From Saprospiraceae bacterium (lineage in GTDB: Bacteria > Bacteroidota > Bacteroidia > Chitinophagales > Saprospiraceae), in NCBI GenBank assembly GCA_028280415.1, contig JANQLV010000012.1, positions 51,765 to 115,764 of the forward strand: 64,000 nt of DNA, written 5' to 3'. Positions within the stretch are counted from its first letter, which is position 1, and each line of letters starts with the position of its first letter. Shown here one piece after another: positions 37,006-47,000 of this stretch. The notes under the pieces are model-generated. The model was not told where the DNA came from. It saw only the letters and a list, made by a program, of their open reading frames with translations, and made no database searches. A program made the translations under genes and the position numbers.

Positions 37006-39402
37006 ATGATTTTAGCGCCTAAAGATTTATACGAAAAGCTGGAATTTGATAAAGTACTTGAGTTGCTCGAAGCAGAGTGCCTGGGAGCGTTCGGTAAAGA
37101 AAAAATACAAAATCTTGCGATTGAGACCGAGGTGGATCCGATTAAAGCCAGACTGCTTAATGTAAATGAGTATAAATTGACGATTTTGGAAAGTGATCAC
37201 TTTCCCGTAGAACCTTATCCGGAGATTTCCGAGGATGTCAGAATGCTGGAAATTGAGGATTATGTTTTATCAATTGAAGCTGTTCAAAGAATAAGTCGAA
37301 TTCTGAATATTCTCAAAAAGATTATCGATTTCTTTACTAAAACCCGAAAAGAAGCCTATCCTAACCTGTTTGCACTCATCGCATATCTGGAGTTTGACAA
37401 AACCCTGATTGCCGAGATAAACCGGGTAATTGATGAAGAGGGGAATGTTAAGCCGAATGCCTCACCGGAATTGCAAATCATTAGAAGAAAACTGAATTCC
37501 AAGCATAAAGAGCTGGACCGCAAATTTAGAACACTGATCAATTTGTACAAGCAAAAAGGCTGGCTCGCCGATACGGTGGAAAGTTTTAGAAACGGACGCC
37601 GGGTATTGACCGTACCATCCGAGCATAAACGCAAAATCCGCGGAATTATTCACGATGAATCCTCAACGGGAAAAACTGCATTCATCGAACCGGAAGGAAT
37701 TATTGATATCAATAATGATATTTTTGATCTGGAGCAGGAAGAAAAGAGAGAGATTTATCGTATCCTGAAGGCTTTGAGTGCCGCTATTCGACCCTATGCC
37801 CATCATCTCTTGACTTATCGGGAATTAATAGCCGATTTTGATGTCATACAATCAAAAGGCAAACTAGCTTATCGAATGAATGCCAATATGCCTAAGTTGA
37901 AAAATTACCCTCATTTTGGTTTTATCAGAGCATTCCATCCATTACTTTTTTTAAAGAATCAGTCCCAGGGCAAAGTGACGGTCCCCTTTGATTTAAGCTT
38001 ACAGGGCAGCAATAGAATACTGGTACTAAGTGGGCCGAATGCCGGCGGTAAATCGATTACAATGAAAACCATTGGCCTGCAACAATTAATGATTCAGGCT
38101 GGAATGTTGATTCCCTGTGATCCAATTTCAGAAATCGGAATTTTTGATAAAATCTTTGCCGATATCGGAGATCAGCAATCTCTTGAAGATGATTTGTCTA
38201 CCTACAGCTCTCGTCTGCAAAATATGAAGTTGTTCCTGGATCAGTCGGATGAAAAAACGATGATATTGATTGATGAATTCGGTTCGGGAACCGATCCTAA
38301 AATAGGAGGGGCTATTGCAGAGTCCATCTTGCGTGAACTCAATTTTAAAAAGGTCTTTGGTGTTATTACTACGCATTATTCGAATCTGAAAATGATGGCC
38401 TTTAAAACCAAAGGTATCGTCAATGGTTCGATGACTTTTAATCAGGAAACCTTATCGCCTACCTATCAAATGAAAGTTGGCCGCCCGGGGAGTAGTTATG
38501 CTTTTGAAATTGCACAAAAAAGTGGCCTTTCCAGGAAAATTCTCAATTATGCCAAGCATAAGAGTGGTAAAAATGAAAAAGCGGTGGATGAGCTTTTGAT
38601 TGATTTGCAACGTGAAAAAAAAGAGTTGGAAGAAAAGCTTGCTAATTTAGCGGCCCGGGAAAAAGATTTGCAGAGACTTATTAAGAATTACGACAACCTG
38701 CATAAAGACCTGGAGTACAAACGCAAGAAATTTAAGCTGGAATCTAAAGAACAGTCTTTGCAGCAGGTGGCGCAGGATAACCGGGATATGGAAAAATTGA
38801 TTCGCGAAATTCGCGAAGAGAAGAATCTCGAAAAAGCTAAAGAACTGGCTTCCAGAGTTCGGGAAGAGAAAAAACAGCTCAGTGAAGACGTTAGCGGTTT
38901 GAAGCACGATGTTTACTACAAAGAAGATTCGGCAGCTGCCACGAAAGAGAAAAAACCTATTGAGGTAGGGGATTTTGTACGATTGCGTACGGGAGGTGCT
39001 TCCGGGAAGGTAGATGCTATCGAAAAAGGTAAAGCTATCGTCTTGATGGGACTAATGAAGATGACCGCCAATGTAAAGGATCTGGTTCATGCCAATGAAC
39101 CGATTGATATAAGATCAACCAAAAGTGTTCAGACCGATATAGTAAGTTCCAGTGCAAAATTTGAATCCAAAATAGATTTGCGTGGATTGAGAAAAGAAGA
39201 GGCTATCAAAATATTTGAAGATTTCGTTGACAAAGCCCTGATCTCCAGTGTAAACCAAATCAGGGTAGTACACGGAAAAGGAGATGGAATACTGCGAACG
39301 GCCGTCCGGCAAAAGCTAAAAGAATATAAAGGGATAAAAGACATTCGCCACCCGGAGTCTAACGATGGGGGAGACGGTGTGACTATTGTAGAATTTGAGT
39401 AG
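37006..39402 (+). CDS. mutS2: Endonuclease MutS2 with Smr domain
   Basis: This 798-residue MutS-family ATPase has helical clamp and core domains (1-335), Walker A GPNAGGKS at 343-350, Walker B MILIDE at 419-424 followed by GSGTD, a coiled-coil-rich linker (about 525-625), a KOW-like segment (about 650-690) and a C-terminal Smr nuclease domain (about 720-798) with DLRG (724-727) and HGKG (756-759). MutS2 is linked to recombination suppression in Helicobacter and to splitting collided ribosomes in Bacillus. The key Smr residues are intact. A hairpin (39420-39459) follows its stop. Confidence 0.95.
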   Translation: MILAPKDLYEKLEFDKVLELLEAECLGAFGKEKIQNLAIETEVDPIKARLLNVNEYKLTILESDHFPVEPYPEISEDVRMLEIEDYVLSIEAVQRISRILNILKKIIDFFTKTRKEAYPNLFALIAYLEFDKTLIAEINRVIDEEGNVKPNASPELQIIRRKLNSKHKELDRKFRTLINLYKQKGWLADTVESFRNGRRVLTVPSEHKRKIRGIIHDESSTGKTAFIEPEGIIDINNDIFDLEQEEKREIYRILKALSAAIRPYAHHLLTYRELIADFDVIQSKGKLAYRMNANMPKLKNYPHFGFIRAFHPLLFLKNQSQGKVTVPFDLSLQGSNRILVLSGPNAGGKSITMKTIGLQQLMIQAGMLIPCDPISEIGIFDKIFADIGDQQSLEDDLSTYSSRLQNMKLFLDQSDEKTMILIDEFGSGTDPKIGGAIAESILRELNFKKVFGVITTHYSNLKMMAFKTKGIVNGSMTFNQETLSPTYQMKVGRPGSSYAFEIAQKSGLSRKILNYAKHKSGKNEKAVDELLIDLQREKKELEEKLANLAAREKDLQRLIKNYDNLHKDLEYKRKKFKLESKEQSLQQVAQDNRDMEKLIREIREEKNLEKAKELASRVREEKKQLSEDVSGLKHDVYYKEDSAAATKEKKPIEVGDFVRLRTGGASGKVDAIEKGKAIVLMGLMKMTANVKDLVHANEPIDIRSTKSVQTDIVSSSAKFESKIDLRGLRKEEAIKIFEDFVDKALISSVNQIRVVHGKGDGILRTAVRQKLKEYKGIKDIRHPESNDGGDGVTIVEFE

Positions 39403-39710
39403 AAAAGAGTGATTCAACTTTCGCTATTCGCCTTTCCGGAAAGAAAGTCGAATAGCGAATAAGTGAATAATAAGGGATTATAATTTGTTACCCTCCTGAA
39501 TAATGTTTGTTTTCATTTTGGGTTCCTGACCTTGTGGCTTAATCATTGTAATAGGAGGATCAGGAAGCACTATTAAATATTAGATTATTATTAATATTGA
39601 AAATAGTGATGCGAAACTATTAAAGTTAATTCAACTTACAAAACCTGAGGACTTTTTTTTTGGTTTAATCCTTAAAAAGTAGCAATTTCGCAATCCTATC
39701 TTATTAGAAC
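39403..39710. other. Intergenic region, 308 bases, with several inverted repeats
   Basis: No ORF of credible length is seen. After mutS2 there is a perfect 11-base inverted repeat, TTCGCTATTCG (39420-39430) / CGAATAGCGAA (39449-39459), with a nested CTTTC / GAAAG pair inside. A second pair, TTCCTGA (39523-39529) / TCAGGAA (39560-39566), and a third AT-rich pair, ACTATT / AATAGT (39569-39607), follow. The first is probably a transcript end for mutS2, though no long T-run follows it. The rest may be an RNA leader of nrnA or chance. Confidence 0.5.
39420..39459 (+). terminator. Hairpin after mutS2, probable terminator or RNA end
   Basis: The stem TTCGCTATTCG / CGAATAGCGAA is perfect over 11 bases, with a further CTTTC/GAAAG pairing in the loop. 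It starts 18 bases after the mutS2 stop. The tail TAAGTGAATAATAAG is AT-rich but not a T-run, so termination efficiency cannot be judged. Confidence 0.55.
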
Positions 39711-40718
39711 ATGGAAAATATAGCTCAATTAAAATCTTTGCTCTCAATTCCAAAGGATATCGTGATCACTTCGCATCGGAATCCTGATGGAGATGCAATA
39801 GGTTCTTCGCTTGCCATGTACCACTATCTCAATGAATTTGGGCATACTGTCAGAGTGATTTTCCCTTCGGAATACCCCGACTTTGTTGCCTGGATGTCAG
39901 ATGCCGAAAAAATTACCATTTACGATATAGAGCCCGAACGATCTGAGGAACTGGTGCAAAAAGCCGATATCATCTTTTGTCTGGATTACAATTCACTTGA
40001 TCGTATAGATAAACTGGGAGAGGTTATTGCTACCTTAAAGGATACACAAATTGTAATGATCGATCATCATTTGTTTCCCGATATTCAGGCTGATTTCCAG
40101 ATTTCCGAACCTTCCGCCAGTTCTACTTGTGAATTGATTTACGATTTCATTGCGATGATGGGGGATAGGGATAAGATAAATGTAACGATTGCAGAATGTA
40201 TCTTTACAGGCATCCTGACGGATACCGGTTCTTTTAAGTATAGCACTTCTCCCAAATTATTCAAGATCGTTTCCCATCTACTGGAATTGGGAGTGGACGA
40301 TTACAAATTGAATGATCTTATTTTTAACAGTCTGGAAGAAAAACACCTTCGTCTGTTGGGTCATTGTTTGAAAAACCGAATGGAAATCATTCCGGAGTAC
40401 AAAACGGGGATTATCTGGCTGAATCGAAATGATTACGAACAGTTTGATATCCAGCGTGGAGACACGGAGGGGATTGTCAATTATCTCTTGAAATTAAAAG
40501 ATATTAAAATCGCTGCTTTTATCACGGAACAACCTACTATTGTAAAACTTTCCTTGCGGTCCAAGGGGAATATTTCGGTTCAGGAAATTGCTCAAAAGCA
40601 TTTCAAAGGTGGAGGGCATAAAAATGCTTCCGGGGGTTCTTCCTATTCAACTTTAAAGGGCACCATCAATAAATTGAAACAAATCCTGCCTCAGTATAAA
40701 GAAATGATTTCCGCCTAA
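39711..40718 (+). CDS. nrnA: DHH phosphoesterase, NrnA type (oligoribonuclease/pAp phosphatase)
   Basis: This 335-residue DHH/DHHA1 protein has the N-terminal metal motif SHRNPDGDAIGSS (21-33), the DYNSLDR segment, the DHH motif in MIDHHLFPD, and the C-terminal DHHA1 substrate motif GGGHKNASGG. NrnA-type enzymes degrade nano-RNAs and pGpG and dephosphorylate 3'-phosphoadenosine 5'-phosphate, in the cytoplasm. Lengths and order of motifs agree with NrnA. It precedes the FKBP lipoprotein gene by 33 bases, so the two may be co-transcribed. Confidence 0.92.
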   Translation: MENIAQLKSLLSIPKDIVITSHRNPDGDAIGSSLAMYHYLNEFGHTVRVIFPSEYPDFVAWMSDAEKITIYDIEPERSEELVQKADIIFCLDYNSLDRIDKLGEVIATLKDTQIVMIDHHLFPDIQADFQISEPSASSTCELIYDFIAMMGDRDKINVTIAECIFTGILTDTGSFKYSTSPKLFKIVSHLLELGVDDYKLNDLIFNSLEEKHLRLLGHCLKNRMEIIPEYKTGIIWLNRNDYEQFDIQRGDTEGIVNYLLKLKDIKIAAFITEQPTIVKLSLRSKGNISVQEIAQKHFKGGGHKNASGGSSYSTLKGTINKLKQILPQYKEMISA

Positions 40719-40751
40719 GTACGACCATTTGGTTTTCAAAAACTTTTATCA

Positions 40752-41690
40752 ATGAATTATAATTCTTTTCTCCTATTGGTACTGACCTTGTTTTCATTCC
40801 TTGCCTGTGAAAAACCGGCTGCCACAGATAATGATGCATCCGGTACCGTCATAAAGTCCGATGATACAAATGCCAAGATGGAAACAGATGTGAAAGGAAG
40901 GACTCCTACGGGCTATAAATATGTTCATCATATTAAAAATAATACTCAAAGAGCTATTGTAGGAGATCGAGTGAAATATCATAAGATTGTTTATAAAAAT
41001 GATACCACTTTACTACAATCAACTTACCTGTTGCTAGAGCCAAGAGCAGATGTACTCAGTCCCAAAGACTCTGTTGCCAATCCGCCACCACCAACTTATG
41101 ATGCGCTCTTTTTAATGTCTCCCGGAGATAGTATGACGCTTTATCAATATCTGGATACTTTCCCGCCTGAGAAGCTGCCGAGGGGGATTAAGAACGATGA
41201 TTATTTTACTTACCATATGAAGGTAATTGATATTGAACCCCGTGCCGAAGTAGAAAGAAAACTGCAAGCTTTGAAAAAACGCCATTTTTCAGTCACGGAT
41301 TCGCTGCGTACGTTTATCAAGGATTATAAAGCCGGTAAACTCAAAGATCAAATCGTTTCAACGGGTTCCGGGCTTCAATACCTCATGCTCAGAGAAGGTA
41401 CAGGAGAGCAGGTAAAAGATGGAGGATTTGTAAAAGTGCATTATCAGGGAATGTTGGAAAACGGAGAATTATTTGACGGTACTTTTGCCAAAGCACAACC
41501 TTATCCAACCCGGATAGGTCGTAAGAGAGTAATTGCCGGTTGGGATGAAGGTATTCCACTAATGAAAGAAGGGGGAGAAGCCATCTTTATTGTGCCGTAT
41601 CAATTGGGATATGGTATTGCCGGAAGTCCTCCCGGTATACCCGAAAGGGCTGATCTGTACTTCCTGGTGAATCTGATAAATGTGTACTGA
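40752..41690 (+). CDS. FKBP-type peptidyl-prolyl isomerase lipoprotein, tandem
   Basis: This 312-residue protein has a lipoprotein signal peptide (Cys19 in FLACEK) and two FKBP-like regions. The C-terminal one (about 210-312) is a complete FKBP with VKVHYQGMLENG, FDGTF, VIAGWDEGIPLM and VPYQLGYG motifs. The N-terminal one (about 55-165) seems to be a degenerate copy (GDRVKYHKIVYKN, then LMSPGDSMTLYQ) that lacks the GWDE and active-site aromatic pattern. Such proteins assist folding in the periplasm; similar tandem forms (GldI-like) accompany gliding and T9SS. It lies 147 bases before the response regulator gene. Confidence 0.88.
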   Translation: MNYNSFLLLVLTLFSFLACEKPAATDNDASGTVIKSDDTNAKMETDVKGRTPTGYKYVHHIKNNTQRAIVGDRVKYHKIVYKNDTTLLQSTYLLLEPRADVLSPKDSVANPPPPTYDALFLMSPGDSMTLYQYLDTFPPEKLPRGIKNDDYFTYHMKVIDIEPRAEVERKLQALKKRHFSVTDSLRTFIKDYKAGKLKDQIVSTGSGLQYLMLREGTGEQVKDGGFVKVHYQGMLENGELFDGTFAKAQPYPTRIGRKRVIAGWDEGIPLMKEGGEAIFIVPYQLGYGIAGSPPGIPERADLYFLVNLINVY

Positions 41691-41747
41691 TCCCGAGAGA
41701 CTTGTCTTTGAATTAACATTATCGGTACTAATGGAGATTATCCCCTA

Positions 41748-41773
41748 TTGATAATCTTTATGTGATAACTTTG
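41748..41773 (+). promoter_or_regulatory. Candidate Bacteroidota promoter of the two-component operon
   Basis: TAACTTTG at 41766-41773 is an exact TAnnTTTG -7 element, with a TTG at 41748-41750 (spacing 15, slightly short). It lies 64 bases before the response-regulator ATG at 41838 and after the FKBP stop at 41690. Confidence 0.5.
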
Positions 41774-41837
41774 TGATACTTATTTTCTAAATTGCTGAAA
41801 ATAAATGAACACCTCTTGAATTAAAACATAGTTATCT

Positions 41838-42539
41838 ATGAAGAAAGTCCTCGTAATCGAAGATGACGTAAATATTGTTGATCTACTCGAAATCCACCTA
41901 AAAGACCTTGATTGTAATATCACTCGTGCCTACGATGGTGAAACAGGTTTAAATCTGGCAACTACAGGACAATTTGATCTGATTATATTAGATGTAATGC
42001 TCCCTAAAATGGAAGGAATGGAAGTTTGCCGGCAAATCCGCGCTCAGAAAAATGTGACACCGATTTTGATGCTTACTGCGAAATCAGAAGAAATTGATAA
42101 AGTACTGGGCCTGGAAACCGGGGCAGATGATTATCTGACCAAGCCTTTTAGTGTCAGAGAATTTATTGCCAGAGTCAAGGCTATATTCCGCAGAACCAAG
42201 CTTTTGCGGGAGAGTATGGGCGATCCCAAAAATCCTGTGCTGATTTATGATAAACTGCATATTGATATTGACAAACGAAAAGTAACGATTGATGATCAAA
42301 GAGTAGAACTTTCCCCTAAAGAGTTTGAATTATTGACGCTTCTGGCCTCTAGTCCTGGGAAAAGTTTTAGTCGGCAGAGAATTTTGAACTTAGTGTGGGG
42401 CTATGATTTTGAAGGTTATGAACATACGGTCAATTCTCATATCAATCGTTTGCGAGGCAAAATTGAGCAAAACATTAATGAACCCAAGTTTATTCTGACG
42501 ACCTGGGGCGTGGGCTATCGTTTTAATGAAGATATTTAA
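41838..42539 (+). CDS. OmpR-family response regulator
   Basis: This 233-residue regulator has a receiver domain with acidic pair E8/D9/D10, phosphoacceptor D52 in LDVMLP, and switch Lys102 in YLTKPF, followed by an OmpR/PhoB-type winged helix (about 135-233, ending in WGVGYRFNE). It is a DNA-binding transcription factor controlled by the kinase encoded 18 bases downstream. The order regulator-kinase with tight spacing resembles VicR/WalR- and PhoP-type pairs; target genes cannot be inferred. Confidence 0.94.
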   Translation: MKKVLVIEDDVNIVDLLEIHLKDLDCNITRAYDGETGLNLATTGQFDLIILDVMLPKMEGMEVCRQIRAQKNVTPILMLTAKSEEIDKVLGLETGADDYLTKPFSVREFIARVKAIFRRTKLLRESMGDPKNPVLIYDKLHIDIDKRKVTIDDQRVELSPKEFELLTLLASSPGKSFSRQRILNLVWGYDFEGYEHTVNSHINRLRGKIEQNINEPKFILTTWGVGYRFNEDI

Positions 42540-42557
42540 AAATATAAATTCTGCTTC

Positions 42558-44027
42558 ATGGAATATTCTAACAAACTATTTATCAAAATCTCTTTGGCCC
42601 TGCTAGGCTTATTGGTTGCCTTGGGACTGGGATACCTGGCTATCTCCGGATACATTGCCGAACGTTATCTGAAGGAGGTTAATCAAAAGCTTTATGGAAA
42701 CATCGCAGCGAGTACCGTTAAAGAAATTGATACACTGATGGTCGATGGAGTCGTAGATGCTGCCGTAATGAATGAAATCATGCATTCTATGATGGTAGTG
42801 AATCCCAGTATTGAGGTCTATCTCCTCGATGCGAAAGGACTAATTAAAAACTATGTAGCCCCATACAAAAAGGTAGTTCTGGAGCAGGTGAATCTTGAAC
42901 CGGTTAAGCAGTTTATCAAAGAAGAAGGTCAGTGCTTTTTGCTGGGCGATGATCCACGCCACCCCGGTAAGAATAATGTGTTTTCAGCAGCACCTATTAT
43001 GAATGAAGGTAAGCTCGAAGGTTATATTTATATCATTCTTGCGAGTGATGAACAGGCAGAAGTGACTTCGGCACTTTCCGGGAGTTATATGTTGAGATTA
43101 GGCGCCAATATGTTTTTTCTGGCTCTTTTTGGGGCTTTACTCATTGGGGTTTTAGCGATTTGGTTACTAACTAAAAACCTGAGATCGATCATTAAAACGG
43201 TAGTTCGATTCAAAGAGGGAGACTATGAGGCGCGAATTGCGGACGAGGAAAAAGGAGATTTAGTATTGCTGGCGGATACTTTTAATGATATGGCGGATAC
43301 CATAAATGCCAATATCGAAGAAATCAAATCTGTTGAACGCTTGCGTAGAGAACTGATTGCCAATGTTTCGCATGATTTGCGTACACCTTTGGCGATTATG
43401 CAAGGCTATGTCGAGACAATGCTTATGAAAGATGATACATTGACGGGAGAAGAAAGAAAGCGCTATCTCGGGACTGTATTTAGCAGTTCGGAAAGGCTTT
43501 CGAAACTGGTCGCCCAACTTTTTGAATATTCAAAACTGGAAGCCAAACAAATTCAACCTCAAAAAGAACCCTTCTTTATGTATGAACTGGTTCAGGATGT
43601 GCTATCGAAATACAAAATTCTGAGTGAAAAACGCGGGATTGAATTAAAATTGGACCGCATGGAAGAGCTTCCCATGGTATTTGCAGATTTATCCCTGGTT
43701 GAAAGGGTAATTCAGAATCTCATGGATAATGCGCTTAAATTTACTCCGGATAATGGCATGATTACGCTAAAATTGAGGGATACCGAAAAAGGAGTGGAAT
43801 TAAGTATTTCGGATACCGGACCCGGAATTACTCCGGAAGAGCAAGCTCATATTTTCGAAAGGTACTTTAAAGCCAAAAACAACGAAGAAAAATCAGTGGG
43901 AGCCGGTCTTGGATTAGCTATTGTGAAGAAGATTCTCGAAATCCATAATGCAACTATTCATGTAAGTAGTGAACCCAACCGAGGAGCTACTTTTTTCTTT
44001 CAGTTGCCTACTTATCAAGGAGCTTGA
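42558..44027 (+). CDS. Sensor histidine kinase (HAMP, HisKA, HATPase)
   Basis: This 489-residue kinase has two membrane segments (about 10-33 and 182-204), a periplasmic sensor part of about 145 residues, a HAMP domain (about 205-255), phospho-acceptor H272 in NVSHDLRTP, and a HATPase_c domain with N box (LMDNALKF), G1 (DTGPGI) and G2 (GAGLGLAI) motifs. It is the likely partner of the upstream regulator. Its final codons overlap the 3' end of the convergent subtilase gene by 13 bases. Confidence 0.94.
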   Translation: MEYSNKLFIKISLALLGLLVALGLGYLAISGYIAERYLKEVNQKLYGNIAASTVKEIDTLMVDGVVDAAVMNEIMHSMMVVNPSIEVYLLDAKGLIKNYVAPYKKVVLEQVNLEPVKQFIKEEGQCFLLGDDPRHPGKNNVFSAAPIMNEGKLEGYIYIILASDEQAEVTSALSGSYMLRLGANMFFLALFGALLIGVLAIWLLTKNLRSIIKTVVRFKEGDYEARIADEEKGDLVLLADTFNDMADTINANIEEIKSVERLRRELIANVSHDLRTPLAIMQGYVETMLMKDDTLTGEERKRYLGTVFSSSERLSKLVAQLFEYSKLEAKQIQPQKEPFFMYELVQDVLSKYKILSEKRGIELKLDRMEELPMVFADLSLVERVIQNLMDNALKFTPDNGMITLKLRDTEKGVELSISDTGPGITPEEQAHIFERYFKAKNNEEKSVGAGLGLAIVKKILEIHNATIHVSSEPNRGATFFFQLPTYQGA

Positions 44028-47000
44028 CGAATAATTTTTCGAACATCCAGCAATTTGTTGTCTACGGATAGTTTTAAAAAATAAACGCCATCTGAAATAT
44101 CTCGCAGGTGATAATCGAATTGATTGTTACCTGCGATTGCTTCAAACTGAGTTCGATCCACCAGTTGCCCTATACCAGAATAAATTTCCAGATCAATCAT
44201 TTGATTTTTGTCAGCGTTCAGCAAGACACTTAATCGGTTTGAAAAAGGATTTGGAAAAATGGAAATATCATATTGTTGTTCGGATAATTCGGCAGTATGA
44301 ACCAATAGACAGGCACTTATTTCATTTACTTCGCCAAAACTTCCCATGCCCGATCCACAAATCGTTTGAATCTGTAAATCATATAATTCGCAGTGGATCA
44401 GGTTACTAAGCGTAGCATTTGTATTCGCGGTAGTTATTATTTGCCAGGCAAGATGTGTAGAGTCCTTTGCCCGGTAGCGCAATCGATAGGATACAGCATC
44501 CTGTATCTCGTTCCAGGAAACAATTACACTTTGACTATCAATCGTTTCCGTATAGTCGATAAAAGCTTCCTGACATTCCGGTGTACCAACATCATAAATA
44601 TTTATACAATATTCTTCAATTTCACCAAAGAAACCTCCTTCACAGGGATTATAGATTGGATCGACATATTTCATTGCAATCTTCATTCTGGTGACCCCTT
44701 CTGAAACATTACCGGGAATAGTGATGGTCTGATCAATGGCTGCGCCATCAATGGAAACACTTTCAATGAATTTTTCGGTAACATCATTATACACACCATC
44801 CTGGTTCAAATCTATCCAGACATAAAATATTTCAGTGAATAGTTCATTCGAGAATCCGGGTTTTAAAGTAATAGAATAAGAAGAGTCCGGATGAACCGTT
44901 GTGGTATATCCCGTAAAATGTTTATAACCATTATTGGGGCCGGATACATTCAGCAAATCATTAAAATGCACACTTTCTATCCATTCAAAGCTGATATTAC
45001 CGGGAATCACTTCACAATAATCTTCATCAAGACAGGTACCACATCCTTTAGTGGTAAAACTCAAAAGCGGGCTGGCCTGACTGGTCTCTCCGTCACACAC
45101 AGAAATAACATAATATTCGTAGGCAACACATGGTTCGAGATCATAAATGATAAGATTACTGCTGCTTAATATGCTGCTCTGCCACTCTGTTGTTCCGGTC
45201 TCTTTATAATTAAAAATATATTCATCAATCAAGAGATTCCCACTCCAGCTAATCTGAGCACTATTATTACTGATCTCAGCACCAATATTTACAGGTGGTA
45301 AACACTCTGTTGGTTCGGAAATGAATACGCAATAATCCTCAACTTCTCCAATAAAACTTCCCTCATCGCAGGGCCCTAAATAATCTTGCTGAAAAGCTAC
45401 CCGCATACGACTTGCTCCGAATGGAGTACCGGGCGGGATAAACAAGGCGGCGGAAGTCTCTGTTTCAGAACTGTTGGATTGATATAGCAACTCCAGGCCT
45501 TCAAAAATACCATTTTGGTTGAGATCGATCCAGACACTAAAAATACCTTCAACATGAAGTATGTCAAAATCGGTACTTATATAGATTTCATGTATGAACC
45601 CCTGCGTTAATTCAACGCTCATATTCGTAAAATTACTATAAGCATTGCTCGTCACACCAGATGAATTATCCAGATTTCCAATAATTACCTGATCGATCCA
45701 GGTCAAACCACCCGAAGCCCCGGCTGAAAAACAATAATCATTCTCAACACAGGCATCACAACCCAGTGTATAATAATTCATGATTTCGGAATAGGCACTT
45801 TCTTCATTTGCACAGATTGTTTTTACTCTAAATTCATATTCCGTGCATTCCTCCAGATTCGGAACAGCAAAATTATTTCCTACCAATAGCTGTTCGTTCC
45901 AGGAACTGCTTCCCATCACTCTGAATTCCAGCAGATACGCTTCAGCGGCAGTTATAGCATTCCAGGAAATATTGATAGTAGCATTTGTAGCAGAAAACTC
46001 AAATTCGTCAGGTGCAGAACAACAACCATCGGATGAAAAGGAATGAATATCCGAGAACACCGTAATATTTCCCTGGCAAACAGAAATTAACCTGAATTCA
46101 TATTCATCACAGGCTTGTAGTCCTGTGAGATGAAAGGGGGATTCAATATTTTCTATAAATGACCAAAAACCAGCTCCGGCTAATCGATACTCAATACTGA
46201 TTTGATTGTCGGGGTTGTCTGAAATCCAACAAACCTGTACGTCATTAACCCCTACTTCATTAACTTCTATAGAAAACGGCGGATAACATCCGGAATAATC
46301 GCAATTGTCCATTAATAACATCATGCTATTGTTGACATTTAACCTTCCGCCACTTAGCGTAATTCCACTTAAACTGGGATTATACTCAACACCGTTAAGT
46401 ATATATTCTTTAAGTTGAAGTGCAGCAACCTCAGGTTCGTATTTTGCGGTACTGGCAAAACTGGGGCAGGGAGCGGAATGCAGCAAACCAATTGCTCCCG
46501 TGAGTTGCGGGGCGGCCGCAGATGTTCCGCTGATCGTGCCATAAGTATTATTTCCCAAAGTTGTTAATAACTCATCTCCGAAAGTAGCCAGATCAATACT
46601 TTGAGCTCCAAAGCCCGAATTTTCCATTTTGATATCGTACTGATCTACAGTCGTGGTAGTAATAAGATAATCGCTTATACAAGTAGTTGGCAAATCACCA
46701 TATTGATCGACATCGAGATTCATATTGGTGGTTGCTGCTGCATTAAGGATACCGGCTTGTCCCAGAGAATCATAAATACTACACCAAATTGGAGCATCAT
46801 CCGGCGTACCGAAATCGATTCCCCAGGAAGCATTGGTAGCGACGATGTAAGCGCCTTGTTGGCCATTGGTTTGGTTATGAAGCCGGCGGCTAACCAGCGG
46901 ATAAGTATAAGCTGCAACGGCATCGGCTGTTGTATTACCCCGGCTTACCAGCATCAACTTGGTATTCCAGCACAATCCGCTTATCCCCGTTTCGTTATTA

